A stretch of DNA of 64,000 nucleotides from JADGQM01 sp964441945 (GCA_964441945.1 CAYTWB010000009.1:1-64000); one strand, 5' to 3'; numbered from the stretch's first letter, positions 25,232 to 33,580 are shown. Notes: generated from the letters alone by a model not told the origin. Translations and numbers: made by a program.

Positions 25232-26434
25232 ATGAAAGTGGCTCAACGGCTGTCGCAGATCAGTCCATCAGCAACCCTGAGCATCAACGCCAAAGCGAAG
25301 GCTCTGAAAAAACAGGGAGTGCGTGTTATCAACTTTTGCGTGGGTGAGCCTGATTTCGACACCCCACAGCATATTCGAGAGGCCGCCATCCAGGCCATGC
25401 AGGAGGGTCAGACCCGCTACACCGCAGTCAGCGGGATCGATGAGCTCAAGGATGCGGTGATCCAGGTGATTCACGATGACTATGGGCTTTCGTATCACCG
25501 TGAGAATGTCCTGGTTTCATGCGGCGGCAAGCATGCCCTCTACAACCTTTTTCAAGCCACTCTGGACCCGGGAGACGAGGTCGTCATCCCGGTCCCGAGC
25601 TGGGTTTCCTATCCGGACATGGTGGCACTGTCCGGCGGCAAGCCGGTTTTTGTTCCATGCTCTGAGGCAAACGGCTTCAAACTGCAAGCGGAACAACTCG
25701 ATCAGGCTATCACTCAAAATACACGCCTGCTCATCTTAAACAGTCCATCCAACCCCTCCGGGGTGCATTACTGTCGAGCCGAGCTCGAATCACTTGAAAA
25801 GGTGCTTCTTCGCCATAAGCACGTGAACATCGTTTCAGACGACATCTACTACCGGATTCTCTTCACCGGCCATGAATGGATCAGCCTCCCGATGCTGAAT
25901 CCGGAACTGCGGGAGCGCACCTTCATCATCAACGGGGTGAGCAAGACGTACTGCATGACCGGCTGGCGGATTGGCTACCTGATTGGGAATTCCAAGGTAG
26001 TGAAAGCCGCTGCCGATATTCAGAGCCAATGCACGAGCAACCCGACGACGTTTGCGCAATTCGCAAGCATTGCGGCATTGCGTGGTGACCAACAGGTGGC
26101 CAGAGATATGGTCCAGGTTTTTGAGCAGCGTTGCCGCTACGTGGTCAATCGACTGGCGGAGTTGCCGGGAGTCACCTGCCCGACACCGGCCGGAGCTTTC
26201 TATGTTTTCCCGAATTGCAGCGCCTATTACGGCAAGAAGGGTCCTTCGACCCCCATCAATTCTTCCTGGGACCTCGCTGAGTACCTGATGGAAAAAGCTC
26301 ACCTTGCAGTCGTACCCGGTGCCGCTTTCAGGGATGATCGCTGTGTGCGGATTTCTTATGCCGTGAGCATGGAAGAGCTCGAGGAAGGATTTGATCGCCT
26401 GGCGAAAGCCCTCCAAGCCTTGTCACAAAGATGA
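25232..26434 (+). CDS. aspC: pyridoxal-phosphate aspartate aminotransferase
   Basis: A 400-residue class I aminotransferase of the Ib (Thermus-like) subgroup. The PLP lysine lies in NGVSKTYCMTGWRIGYL. The start VAQRLSQISPSATLSI, VGEPDFDTPQHI, NSPSNPSG and the substrate-binding arginine in DRCVRISYA are all present. It interconverts aspartate and oxaloacetate with 2-oxoglutarate as partner; some relatives also act on prephenate. GAGGAG lies before the ATG. It is convergent with the ferredoxin gene at 26518. Confidence 0.92.
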   Translation: MKVAQRLSQISPSATLSINAKAKALKKQGVRVINFCVGEPDFDTPQHIREAAIQAMQEGQTRYTAVSGIDELKDAVIQVIHDDYGLSYHRENVLVSCGGKHALYNLFQATLDPGDEVVIPVPSWVSYPDMVALSGGKPVFVPCSEANGFKLQAEQLDQAITQNTRLLILNSPSNPSGVHYCRAELESLEKVLLRHKHVNIVSDDIYYRILFTGHEWISLPMLNPELRERTFIINGVSKTYCMTGWRIGYLIGNSKVVKAAADIQSQCTSNPTTFAQFASIAALRGDQQVARDMVQVFEQRCRYVVNRLAELPGVTCPTPAGAFYVFPNCSAYYGKKGPSTPINSSWDLAEYLMEKAHLAVVPGAAFRDDRCVRISYAVSMEELEEGFDRLAKALQALSQR

Positions 26435-26468
26435 ACTTTACAGTCAGGGCGGCCATGGCGGATGGCAA

Positions 26469-26503
26469 CCTCCAGGTGATGGGGTCCAGTCTTCACCTGG
26501 AGG
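26469..26503. terminator. bidirectional hairpin between convergent genes
   Basis: CCTCCAGGTG (26469-26478) pairs perfectly with CACCTGGAGG (26494-26503), a 10-bp stem with a 15-base loop. It sits in the 83-base gap between the convergent aminotransferase and ferredoxin genes. There is no T-run, so it is a barrier or weak terminator at best. Confidence 0.5.
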
Positions 26504-26517
26504 GTGCGCCGGTTGAT

Positions 26518-27267
26518 CTAGGCCGCTGGCTTCTTCCGATCGAGGATACTCCCTCGGACCCCGATGATAACCACCTCTATCGGGACATCTTTACCCGCCT
26601 GAGCCATAGCTTTTCTTACGATCTCCGCCAAAACGGAACAACAGTGAACTTCCATAATCAAGACGGTGACACTCCTGATAAAGGCGACCCTGAAAATCTC
26701 CACAAACTTCCTGGCAAGCTGTGAGACATCATCACACTTTGGGCAGCCGATAAGCAGGGTTTTCCCCTGCAGAAAGCCGCAATGAAAATTGCCGAAGGCA
26801 GCCGCCGTACAGTCTGCCGCGACAAGGAGATTGGCTCCTTTCAGGAAGTGCGCGCTCACCGGTACCAGCCGGATTTTCACCGGCCAGTTGGAGAGAACGG
26901 AGACCGCGGATTCGTGCGCAATGGCGGGGGAGCCGGTTTCACCGGAGGGTTCAAACTGCTGGATACGGCTTGAAGGACATCGCAGGTGAGGACCGGCATC
27001 GAGTGTTTCCCCCTGTTTTTGCGTTTGCCCCAGATGCTGTTCGACCGCTTCAGGGTCGAATTCGGCGGCTTCACGCTCGACGATCCGCAGAGCACCTTGC
27101 GGACATTCTCCGATACAGGCCCCAAGACCATCACAATAGGAATCCTTCACCAGACGGGCCTTGCCGTCCACAATTGCAACAGCCCCCTCGGCACAGGCCA
27201 GGACACACTTCCCGCAACCATCGCATCGTTCTTCATCAATCTCGATTATTTTTCGGATCGTTTTCAT
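26518..27267 (-). CDS. FrdX-like 2[4Fe-4S] ferredoxin with C-terminal cysteine domain
   Basis: A 249-residue electron carrier. Residues ~1-70 hold two cluster motifs (CDGCGKCVLACAEG and CDGLGACIGECPQG). After a variable linker, a second domain carries VAADCTAAAFGNFHCGFL and LLIGCPKCDD. This matches the ferredoxin commonly found beside hcp in sulfate reducers. GGAG precedes the ATG at 27267. It is the last gene of the hcp - HD - ferredoxin run and probably feeds electrons to the hybrid cluster protein. That partner role is inference from position. Confidence 0.8.
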   Translation of the reverse strand: MKTIRKIIEIDEERCDGCGKCVLACAEGAVAIVDGKARLVKDSYCDGLGACIGECPQGALRIVEREAAEFDPEAVEQHLGQTQKQGETLDAGPHLRCPSSRIQQFEPSGETGSPAIAHESAVSVLSNWPVKIRLVPVSAHFLKGANLLVAADCTAAAFGNFHCGFLQGKTLLIGCPKCDDVSQLARKFVEIFRVAFIRSVTVLIMEVHCCSVLAEIVRKAMAQAGKDVPIEVVIIGVRGSILDRKKPAA

Positions 27268-27296
27268 ATTCCGCTCCAAAATACTGCCGCCCCGCG

Positions 27297-28025
27297 TCAG
27301 ACTCCAAGAACGGCCCTGGCCAGTTTTTTACCCGCCTCGGTTAAAAGGCTACGCTCAATCCGTTTCGCCAGTTTCTCCGGATCAATGGGATGCTCCTTCA
27401 GATCGTCCTGGAGATTGACAGTGAAATCCGCATCGTAGAGGCATTTGAAATTGAGGGTTTCAGGGTCTCTTGGATGGTGATGGTGGCCGACAATGTCGCA
27501 AACCTCCTCGATCAGCTCCTGCCTGGCGCCAAGCCTGGTCAGAATCTCCCGGGCAATGGGCGGGCCTTCATCTTCCTGATAACGGGCCGCACTACTATCA
27601 TATTTTCGTTCTGCTTCCTTAATGCCGATATCATGCAGATAGGCGGCGGAGAGGACCACTGCGGGGTCCCCGCCTTCAGCCTTGACAATCTGTTCGCTGT
27701 AGCGGGCCACTCTGGCGGCGTGCGCAATGCGTTTGAAATCGCGGTCGAAGTAGCGCTTCATCTCGACCGCAACCCGATCCTTCATCAGATTGTCCCGCTG
27801 CGCCACCAGTTCGGGCGGGAGGTCTCCCAGGCACTGCTGGGCATACTTGCAGTAAGCCGCGCATCCAAAGTCCATCTTCGGGTTGACGAACTTGTTCCCA
27901 CAATTCTTGCATTTCCTGCTGGGTTCATCTTTGAAGAATTCCACCAGATGCCCGCACTGCGGGCACTCAGCCTCAAAAATGGCGTCCGCTTCCCAATAGC
28001 GGCTGTCTTGTCCAGGACACCTCAT
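27297..28025 (-). CDS. HD-domain phosphohydrolase with N-terminal zinc ribbon
   Basis: A 242-residue protein. Residues ~1-60 have paired cysteines (CPQCGH and CKNCGNKF, then CAAYCKYAQQC) that suggest a zinc or iron-sulfur site. Residues ~95-200 are an HD domain: HAARVARYSEQI, AYLHDIGIKEAE and VGHHHH supply the metal-binding H...HD...H set. GGAGGG precedes the start. HD proteins hydrolyse nucleotides or phosphoesters; the substrate here is unknown. Its location between hcp and the ferredoxin suggests a role in the same stress response. Confidence 0.8.
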   Translation of the reverse strand: MRCPGQDSRYWEADAIFEAECPQCGHLVEFFKDEPSRKCKNCGNKFVNPKMDFGCAAYCKYAQQCLGDLPPELVAQRDNLMKDRVAVEMKRYFDRDFKRIAHAARVARYSEQIVKAEGGDPAVVLSAAYLHDIGIKEAERKYDSSAARYQEDEGPPIAREILTRLGARQELIEEVCDIVGHHHHPRDPETLNFKCLYDADFTVNLQDDLKEHPIDPEKLAKRIERSLLTEAGKKLARAVLGV

Positions 28026-28100
28026 GCTTTCCCTCCACATACACCCAATCAGATATTCTGTGGTGCAGCACTCAGGATACACCCCTTTCGCAACGGGCCT

Positions 28101-29728
28101 CTAGCCCAGAATGTCCTTCAGGTCCGCATCCGGCGTGCTGATCGGTTTGATGTTGAAGTTCTTCACCAGGACATCGAGCACGCCGGGTGAAGTGAATGCC
28201 GGCAGTGACGGGCCGAGCCGAATATTCTTGATGCCGAGCGCCAACAAGGTGAGCAGAATGGCCACTGCTTTTTGCTCATACCAGGAAAGAATCAATGAAA
28301 GCGGAAGATCGTTTACGCCCACATTGAAGGCTTTGGCGAGGGCAACAGCAACCTGGATGGCCGAGTAGGCGTCGTTGCACTGGCCCATGTCCATGAGCCT
28401 CGGAAGGCCGCCGATGGTTCCCAGGTCCTTGTCAAAGAAGCGGAACTTGCCGCATGCGAGGGTCAAAACCACGCAGTCTTTGGGGACCTTTTCCACAAAT
28501 TCGGTGTAGTAGTTCCGACCGGGTTTTGCCCCATCACAGCCGGCCACCAGAAAGAAATGCCTGATGTCCTTGTTCTTAACCGCCTCAATAACCTGGTCGG
28601 CCACGCCCAGAACAGTGTTCCTCCCAAAGCCGACCATGACTTCTTTCCCACCGGTGTCTTCAGGAAATCCCGGGAGAGCAAGGGCCTTCTCGATCAGCGG
28701 TGTGAAATCCCGGCTGGCAATATGAGGCACGTTGGGCCACCCTACCAGCCCCGTGGTAAAGATATTGCCGGCATAGGCCGCTTGCGGCCTTTGGATGCAG
28801 TTTGTGGTCATGAGAATGACTCCGGGAAAAGCGGAGAACTCCTTCTGCTGATTCTGCCAGGCGGTCCCGTAATGGCCGTAAAAGTGAGCATACTTCTTCA
28901 GACCGGGATAGCCGTGAGTGGGCAACATCTCCCCGTGTGTATAGACCGTAATCCCTTTTCCTTCTGTTTGTTTCAGGAGCGCTTCGAGGTCCTTCAGATC
29001 GTGACCCGAAACGAGAATGGCCTTCCCCTTCTTTGCCCCCAGAGGCACCTTCGTCGGCACGGGATGCCCATAGGCGGAGGTGTTGGCCAGATCGAGCAAC
29101 TCCATTGTGCGCAGATTCACTTCGCCGCACTTCAGGACCAGGCCCAGCCAGTCATTCAAAGTGTGGTCTTTGCGCAGCATTGCAGCCAGTCCCTCGTGTA
29201 GAAATGCATAGACAGCGTCATCTTCCCGGCCCAGGACCTGAGCATGGTCCGCATAGGCGGCAATGCCTTTCATCCCGAATAGCAGAGTGTGTTGCAAAGA
29301 CAGAATATCCGGATCGATTGTGGGGTCGGACTTCAGGCCGACCTTCTCGCCTTGGGCGACCAGACCTGACAGTGAGGTTTCAGGCTTGAAAGCCGCTGCT
29401 TCTTCGTCAAAATCCACTTTGCCTCCGGCTGCCCTCACTTTTTCCTTGATCGTTTCCCTCAGGGCACCGCCCTGTTGACAAGCAGGATGAAACGTTCGGG
29501 ATCGAAGTTCACATTCGTCAGGGTGGAAAAGAGGGCTTCAGCGGTGAAAACGTTGACTTCGGGATCAGTCACCCCTGCTTTTCTGCCCTCGACTGAGCAC
29601 AGCGCAAGACCCTGCAGGGCATAAACCAGTAGATCCTGGAGCGCCGCCACCTCGTGAGGTTTGCCGCAGACACCGATTTTGATGCAGCCTTCGCCCTTTG
29701 CCGTCTGTTCACATTGATAACAAAACAT
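28101..29728 (-). pseudogene. hcp: hybrid cluster protein (hydroxylamine reductase), interrupted by a one-base deletion
   Basis: The first part (29728 down to ~29465) encodes MFCYQCEQTAKGEGC with C3, C6, C15 and C21, and runs through FSTLTNVNFDPERFILLVNRAV. It then hits a stop. The second part continues in another frame from ~29465 to 28101 with LRETIKEKVRAAGGK, LVAGCDGAKPGRNYY and TLACGKFRFFDKDLG. Adding one base after GCGGTG restores a single ~542-residue protein, the normal class I Hcp length. Hcp is a cytoplasmic NO/hydroxylamine reductase protecting anaerobes. Everything except the shift looks intact, so this is either a very recent mutation or a sequencing error. GGGGAGAG precedes the start. 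Confidence 0.88.
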
Positions 29729-30089
29729 GATCTCTCCCCTTTCTCTGATTGTTCTGCCGGTCACTCACCCGCCCGTGCCATGTCTTTCTTTCGGGTACCT
29801 TGTATCCTCAAACCTCGAAGGTGTCCTTGACCTGAATCAAGAATCGGGACCGTCTTGATTTTTTGGCAAAAATTCAGGCAGCAACCGTTCTGCGAATCCT
29901 TTGCGCAGCCTTGTTACCCGCAGAACTTCAAACCTGGGGCGTATTCACCCAAGCTAATGCTTCGAATGATCGTCTGCAACGGAGTCTTGTCAACTCAACT
30001 GCTATGCCCCATAATCCCTGTTCTATTTCGCTGTCTTGATTTGAATCCGGAACCACGGGGATTTTAGGATCGTTCAAAGAGGAGAAGTC
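29729..30089. promoter_or_regulatory. divergent control region between hcp and the Crp/Fnr regulator
   Basis: A 361-base gap with no gene that must hold both promoters. Apart from the HcpR-like operator at 29826, a related half-element (TTGATTTGAATC) lies near 30036, about 50 bases before the regulator. No clear sigma70 boxes were found. Confidence 0.5.
29826..29841. promoter_or_regulatory. Crp/Fnr-type (HcpR-like) operator upstream of hcp
   Basis: CTTGACCTGAATCAAG is an imperfect palindrome, with outer CTTGA/TCAAG arms matching the TTGAC-N4-GTCAA operator described for HcpR in Desulfovibrio except for one base. It lies 98 bases upstream of the hcp start and between hcp and the Crp/Fnr regulator gene. 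Confidence 0.6.
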
Positions 30090-30809
30090 ATGGAGTTGAC
30101 CACCTGGATCGCCGAGGTCCCACTCTTTGCGGGATTGCCTGCAGAGCAGCTCGATCGGATCACCGGCATTGTGGTCGATAAGAAGTACGGGAAGGGGCAA
30201 ACCCTTTTTCTGGAAGGCAGCAGAGCCGCCGGGTTCTACGTCGTTGTTTCAGGAAGGATCAAGATCTATAAGATCTCTCCGGAAGGCAAAGAGCAGATTC
30301 TCCACATCTTTGCCAAAGGGGAGCTCTTTGGTGAAGTTCCCATGTTTGCCGGAGGCAGCTATCCAGCCCATGCAGAAACGCTGGAAGCAACCCGGGTTTT
30401 GTTCTTTCCCAGAGAGGCATTCCTTCAGCTGTTGAGAAAAGAACCTTCCCTGGCATTGAACATGCTCGGCATTTTGTCCCAACGTTTGCGCCGTTTCACA
30501 CACCTTATCGAGGACCTTTCGCTGAAAGAGGTACCGGGGAGACTGGCCGCCTATCTCTTGTATCTGAGCAACCGGCGAAAGGACTCGGATGCCTTTGAAC
30601 TTGACATCACCAAAGCCCAGCTCGCCAGTTTCCTGGGAACTATCCCGGAGACACTTTCCCGCATTCTGTCGCGCATGAGTCAGCAGGGACTCATATGGGT
30701 AGAAGGCCGAAGAATCAGGCTGCTCAACCGCAACACACTGGAAAGCCTTGCTTCGGGAGAAAAGCTGCTCTCCCAGGGTACGGAGAATCTCACGGATTCA
30801 CCTTCTTGA
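30090..30809 (+). CDS. Crp/Fnr-family regulator, HcpR-like
   Basis: A 239-residue transcription factor. Residues ~8-125 are a cyclic-nucleotide-binding-like fold (GQTLFLEGSRAAGFYVVVSG, GELFGEVPMFAGG). Residues ~165-225 are a winged helix with the recognition segment LASFLGTIPETLSRIL. No cysteine set typical of Fnr is present, so sensing may use heme or another cofactor, as described for HcpR. AGAGGAG precedes the ATG. It is divergent from hcp and overlaps the convergent flavin reductase by 20 bases. Control of hcp in response to nitrosative stress is a strong inference from context and the operator. Confidence 0.85.
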   Translation: MELTTWIAEVPLFAGLPAEQLDRITGIVVDKKYGKGQTLFLEGSRAAGFYVVVSGRIKIYKISPEGKEQILHIFAKGELFGEVPMFAGGSYPAHAETLEATRVLFFPREAFLQLLRKEPSLALNMLGILSQRLRRFTHLIEDLSLKEVPGRLAAYLLYLSNRRKDSDAFELDITKAQLASFLGTIPETLSRILSRMSQQGLIWVEGRRIRLLNRNTLESLASGEKLLSQGTENLTDSPS

Positions 30810-31371
30810 TCTCCCGACCAATACTGAAAGCACTGGCCAGGCTTTGACCAAAGGCGAAGTACTGTTTGTCTGCTCCGGTGCAGTAGATGAGGGGGTTGAT
30901 CTTCAGAACATCCGGTTCTCCGTTGGTGAGGCACTCCTCGGAAACATGGACTTCCTCGATCTGCCCGACCAGCAGGGTGTGACTGCCCAAATGCAGGGAG
31001 TGCATGAGTCTGCATTCGAGATTGACAGGGCACTGTTCAATCATGGGGGCCGTTTTCACCCGCCCGTAGAAGACATTGAAACCGCAGGCGGCCACCTTGT
31101 CCTCTCTGGAGCCGGTTTCAATACCGCAATAATCTGTTTCCTTCACGATGTCGGCCGAGGGTACATTTACAGAGAAGGTGCCGTTGTCTTTGATCCCTCT
31201 TAAGGTGAAACGATGATGCTGAAGCGCCACGGTGAGCATCGGTGGATTGCTGCACGCGATGCCGGCCCATGCCGCAGTCATGAAATTCGGCTTCCCGCCG
31301 ACGTCGGCTCCGATCAGGAAGGCCGGCATGGGATAGAGCAGTGTTCTCGGACCAAGCTGAGCTTTTTTCAT
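30790..31371 (-). CDS. flavin reductase-like FMN-binding protein (flavoredoxin type)
   Basis: A 193-residue split-barrel flavoprotein. Key segments are ACSNPPMLTVALQHHRFT, NGTFSVNVPS and HTLLVGQIEEVHV, typical of the flavin reductase domain that binds FMN. Desulfovibrio flavoredoxin belongs to this family and carries electrons to thiosulfate or sulfite reduction. Its start lies two bases after the stop of the exported nitroreductase, so the two are translated together. Its 3' end overlaps the convergent regulator gene by 20 bases. The partner is unknown. Confidence 0.85.
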   Translation of the reverse strand: MKKAQLGPRTLLYPMPAFLIGADVGGKPNFMTAAWAGIACSNPPMLTVALQHHRFTLRGIKDNGTFSVNVPSADIVKETDYCGIETGSREDKVAACGFNVFYGRVKTAPMIEQCPVNLECRLMHSLHLGSHTLLVGQIEEVHVSEECLTNGEPDVLKINPLIYCTGADKQYFAFGQSLASAFSIGREIKKVNP

Positions 31372-31373
31372 AA

Positions 31374-32078
31374 TCAGCGAATCCTCTTCCCAAAAGGTAT
31401 CAGATAAAGGGGTGCTTCCGATCCCGGCAACGCCATCACCCTTTTCACGTCGTCATCGTAGAAAGCCCCGATCACGACAGTCCCAAGATCCAGGGAAACG
31501 GCCTGCAGGCAGACATTCTGAGCGGCGTGACCCGCTTCTATATGCACGTAGCGGATTCCACGGTCCCGATACTTCTGTGTGGTTCTTTCATGGACTGCGG
31601 TCAATACAAGGGATGCAGGTGCCTGTCTGAGAGCACTTTGGCCAAGCGCTGCATTGCTCAGTTCTGCCCGCCTGTCCCCATCCGCGACCTTGATCAACTC
31701 GTGTCCCTGCGGTTTGTAGTGGTAAATTCCAGCGGTTAGTGAACTCACTTTTCCGGCGACCAGATAAACCTCGAGTGGATATAAGGCCCCTGCCGATGGC
31801 GCCGTCCGGTAGCGTGACGCGGCGGTGAGTCCCTGTGCAGACCAGAGGAGTTGTGAAACATCAGAAAGCGTCACGGGCTCATCCGCATAATCCCGGATCG
31901 ATCTCCTCTCCAGGAGCGCCTTTTCGACGGATACCGTGCCGTCCGTTCTCGGATCGGGAAGTTTAGTGGAATCAGGCCCAACGAACTGTGGTCCGGCAGA
32001 TGACACCGGCAACACCCCAACCAGTCCAATGAGTAGACTCAAAGCCAGGGCATTTGTGATCATCATGATTCTTTTCAC
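31374..32078 (-). CDS. exported SagB-type nitroreductase-family flavoprotein
   Basis: A 234-residue protein. It opens with a hydrophobic signal (MKRIMMITNALALSLLIGL, cleavage near VSSA). The FMN-binding nitroreductase domain starts with LLERRSIRDYADEPVTLSDV, then QLLWSAQGLT, APSAGALYPLEVY and HIEAGHAAQNVCLQAVSL. This matches the SagB/ThcOx subgroup. GTG at 32078 keeps the basic start; ATG at 32066 has the better-spaced AGGGAGG. No peptide-cyclising partner or precursor peptide is nearby, so a thiazole-forming role is not claimed. It is likely coupled to the downstream flavin reductase. Confidence 0.85.
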   Translation of the reverse strand: MKRIMMITNALALSLLIGLVGVLPVSSAGPQFVGPDSTKLPDPRTDGTVSVEKALLERRSIRDYADEPVTLSDVSQLLWSAQGLTAASRYRTAPSAGALYPLEVYLVAGKVSSLTAGIYHYKPQGHELIKVADGDRRAELSNAALGQSALRQAPASLVLTAVHERTTQKYRDRGIRYVHIEAGHAAQNVCLQAVSLDLGTVVIGAFYDDDVKRVMALPGSEAPLYLIPFGKRIR

Positions 32079-32280
32079 CTCCCTGTTACCCTTTTAAGCG
32101 CGCGATTCTTTGTCCCAACCCGGTTGATATCCACCCATTACCAATGGGGCCAAGGGCTTTGACGCTATTGTATCTCCCAAGCCAAGTCAAGAGACTTGTT
32201 CGAATATCCTGAAGCCCCTGCAGCGGCCTATAGTCAGTTCCTTCACGGGTTTACTCCATTCTCCACACGGATTTTCCTTC

Positions 32281-32309
32281 TTGACACTTCAAGGGGGTGC
32301 ATGTTAGGA
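32281..32309 (+). promoter_or_regulatory. probable promoter of tRNA-Lys
   Basis: TTGACA (32281-32286) lies 17-18 bases before a weak TTAGGA/TAGGAA (32304-32309), with the tRNA starting 24 bases later. Confidence 0.4.
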
Positions 32310-32332
32310 AAGTGACCCTGCCCAGGCACGGT

Positions 32333-32408
32333 GGGCCGTTAACTCAGGAGGTAGAGTATCTGCCTTTTAAGCAGAGAGTCGCCGGTTCGAATCCAGCACG
32401 GCCCACCA
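32333..32408 (+). tRNA. tRNA-Lys (UUU)
   Basis: A complete cloverleaf with encoded CCA. The acceptor is GGGCCGT/ACGGCCC, the D arm ACTC...GAGT, and the anticodon arm TCTGC-CTTTTAA-GCAGA, giving anticodon TTT. The T arm is GCCGG-TTCGAAT-CCAGC with one C-A mismatch in the third pair. It is isolated, not part of a cluster. Confidence 0.95.
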
Positions 32409-32432
32409 GACAAAGGTCCTGATGTAGCGATG

Positions 32433-32452
32433 GGGCGGGCAGGGTTCCGCCC
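32433..32452 (+). terminator. hairpin downstream of tRNA-Lys
   Basis: GGGCGG (32433-32438) pairs with CCGCCC (32447-32452), followed by a short run GATCTGTTTT. A modest intrinsic terminator for the tRNA transcript. Confidence 0.5.
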
Positions 32453-32786
32453 GATCTGTTTTCCGTTAACACTCGCCTGCCGGTTTTTGGTTCCTGGTCG
32501 GAATTCGAGTTTGTGCGGGGCACCTCCCGAGGTCCTCTATGGGAAGCACCCTGTTTCCCCTTTGTTCACCTCATTTATTTGAGCAGCTCAATCCTGGCCA
32601 AAGTTCTGCCGCCCGCTGCCTTTTTAAGATGCCTTCGGGCTATGAAGCGACCGTTCGCAAAATCGGAGGAGGGAAACATGGCTGGGGCTTGCAACGAGCG
32701 ACACCTCCTCGTTTCAACAAGCCGTGTCCAAGAGGGCTTTTTCGTGCAGCCTTGAGATGAAAACGAATTTCGCCAGGGAGAAATCG
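32453..32786 (+). other. non-coding stretch with possible structured RNA
   Basis: No believable gene. Several stem candidates occur: GCCCG/CGGGC around 32612-32641, AACGAG/CTCGTT near 32692-32713, and AAGCC/GGCTT followed by TTTT near 32717-32745. This could be an uncharacterised small RNA upstream of the lipoprotein gene, or merely its leader. I do not recognise a known RNA family. Confidence 0.3.
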
Positions 32787-32969
32787 ATGATCAAATGGCT
32801 CTTTCGGAGTTTTGTCGGACTGTGGATATTGAGTGCCTCCTTGTTGTGCGCCGGGTGCGCCGGCAACGAATCATACGTGGGATTTCAGTTGGGGCAACCG
32901 GAAAATCCGTCGTGCATAGGGGGAATGACATCACCCTTCCCACCCTACTGCCATCCCGACCATTGGTGA
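32787..32969 (+). CDS. small lipoprotein
   Basis: A 60-residue protein with a basic start (MIKWLFRSF), a hydrophobic helix and the lipobox-like LLCAGC, so the mature part would start at that cysteine and be anchored to a membrane. The mature ~40 residues are rich in Gly, Pro and Cys (CIGGMTSPFPPYCHPDHW). AGGGAG lies at ideal spacing before the ATG, which supports expression. The -3 residue of the lipobox is a cysteine, a little unusual. No family is recognised. The next gene (PPC domain) follows after 28 bases. Confidence 0.6.
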   Translation: MIKWLFRSFVGLWILSASLLCAGCAGNESYVGFQLGQPENPSCIGGMTSPFPPYCHPDHW

Positions 32970-32997
32970 GAGATGCAGGCGATCAGGGAGTGAATCT

Positions 32998-33435
32998 ATG
33001 ACCAGGATCATTCAAGCGAAACCCGGAAGAACGTTCATGGGGAAACTCGGCAAGGGAGTCGATCTGCTTGATGCGCTCACCGCAGTCTGCAGCAGGGAAC
33101 AGGTTCGCTGCGGAAAGATTGAGGCAGTGGGTGCGGTTCAAAAGGCCCGCATCGGGTTCTACGACCAGCAGAGGCGTGAATATGGGTTTCTCGTTCTCGA
33201 AGAGCCACTGGAAATCACGGTACTGGTGGGGAATATCTCTTTAAAAGACGGGACGCCTATGGTCCATGCACACGTAACTCTGGCGGATGAAACCGGAAAA
33301 GCATACGGGGGTCACCTTGTGCAGGGGACCATCGTTTTCGCCTGTGAATTCATCCTGCAGGCCTTTGATGAACCGCTTCTCGATCGGGGTTTTGACGAGG
33401 CAACCGGGTTGCCGCTCTGGACGATGGCGGACTAA
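32998..33435 (+). CDS. PPC (DUF296) domain protein
   Basis: A 145-residue single-domain protein. It shows the usual start (KPGRTFMGKLGKGVDLLDAL), the middle GKIEAVGAVQKARIGFYD, and the signature HAHVTLADETGKAYGGHLVQG that binds a metal ion through its histidines. Plant relatives are fused to AT-hooks; stand-alone bacterial members are trimeric and of unknown role. AGGGAG lies before the ATG. It is convergent with the potassium channel gene. Confidence 0.85.
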   Translation: MTRIIQAKPGRTFMGKLGKGVDLLDALTAVCSREQVRCGKIEAVGAVQKARIGFYDQQRREYGFLVLEEPLEITVLVGNISLKDGTPMVHAHVTLADETGKAYGGHLVQGTIVFACEFILQAFDEPLLDRGFDEATGLPLWTMAD

Positions 33436-33472
33436 ACAGCGTCCGTTGTCCTCTCATCCTGTACCCTTGAAC

Positions 33473-33504
33473 GCGCCGCGCTGCCTGCGGTGCGGCAGGG
33501 GCGC
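33473..33504. terminator. strong hairpin between convergent genes
   Basis: GCGCC (33473-33477) and CTGCC (33481-33485) pair with GGCAG (33494-33498) and GGCGC (33500-33504), giving a long GC stem. It sits in the 145-base gap between the convergent PPC and channel genes, with no T-run. Confidence 0.4.
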
Positions 33505-33580
33505 AGCCAAGGGCCTGAATGGGAATGGCAGGAATGCGGGTAGATGCTCGATCGGTTTATGATAGCCCGCCGAATAATGA

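Noticed and set aside
26431..26724. Short plus-strand frame overlapping the aminotransferase stop by ATGA
   Set aside because: Coupling geometry looked attractive, but it lies over the ferredoxin gene and the product resembles nothing.
27390..28190. 266-codon plus-strand frame opposite the HD gene
   Set aside because: Antisense of a gene with clear HD and zinc motifs; no independent support.
31374..32078. Possible thiazole/oxazole-modified peptide (RiPP) cluster around the SagB-type gene
   Set aside because: No cyclodehydratase, YcaO protein or precursor peptide is nearby, and the protein has a signal peptide.
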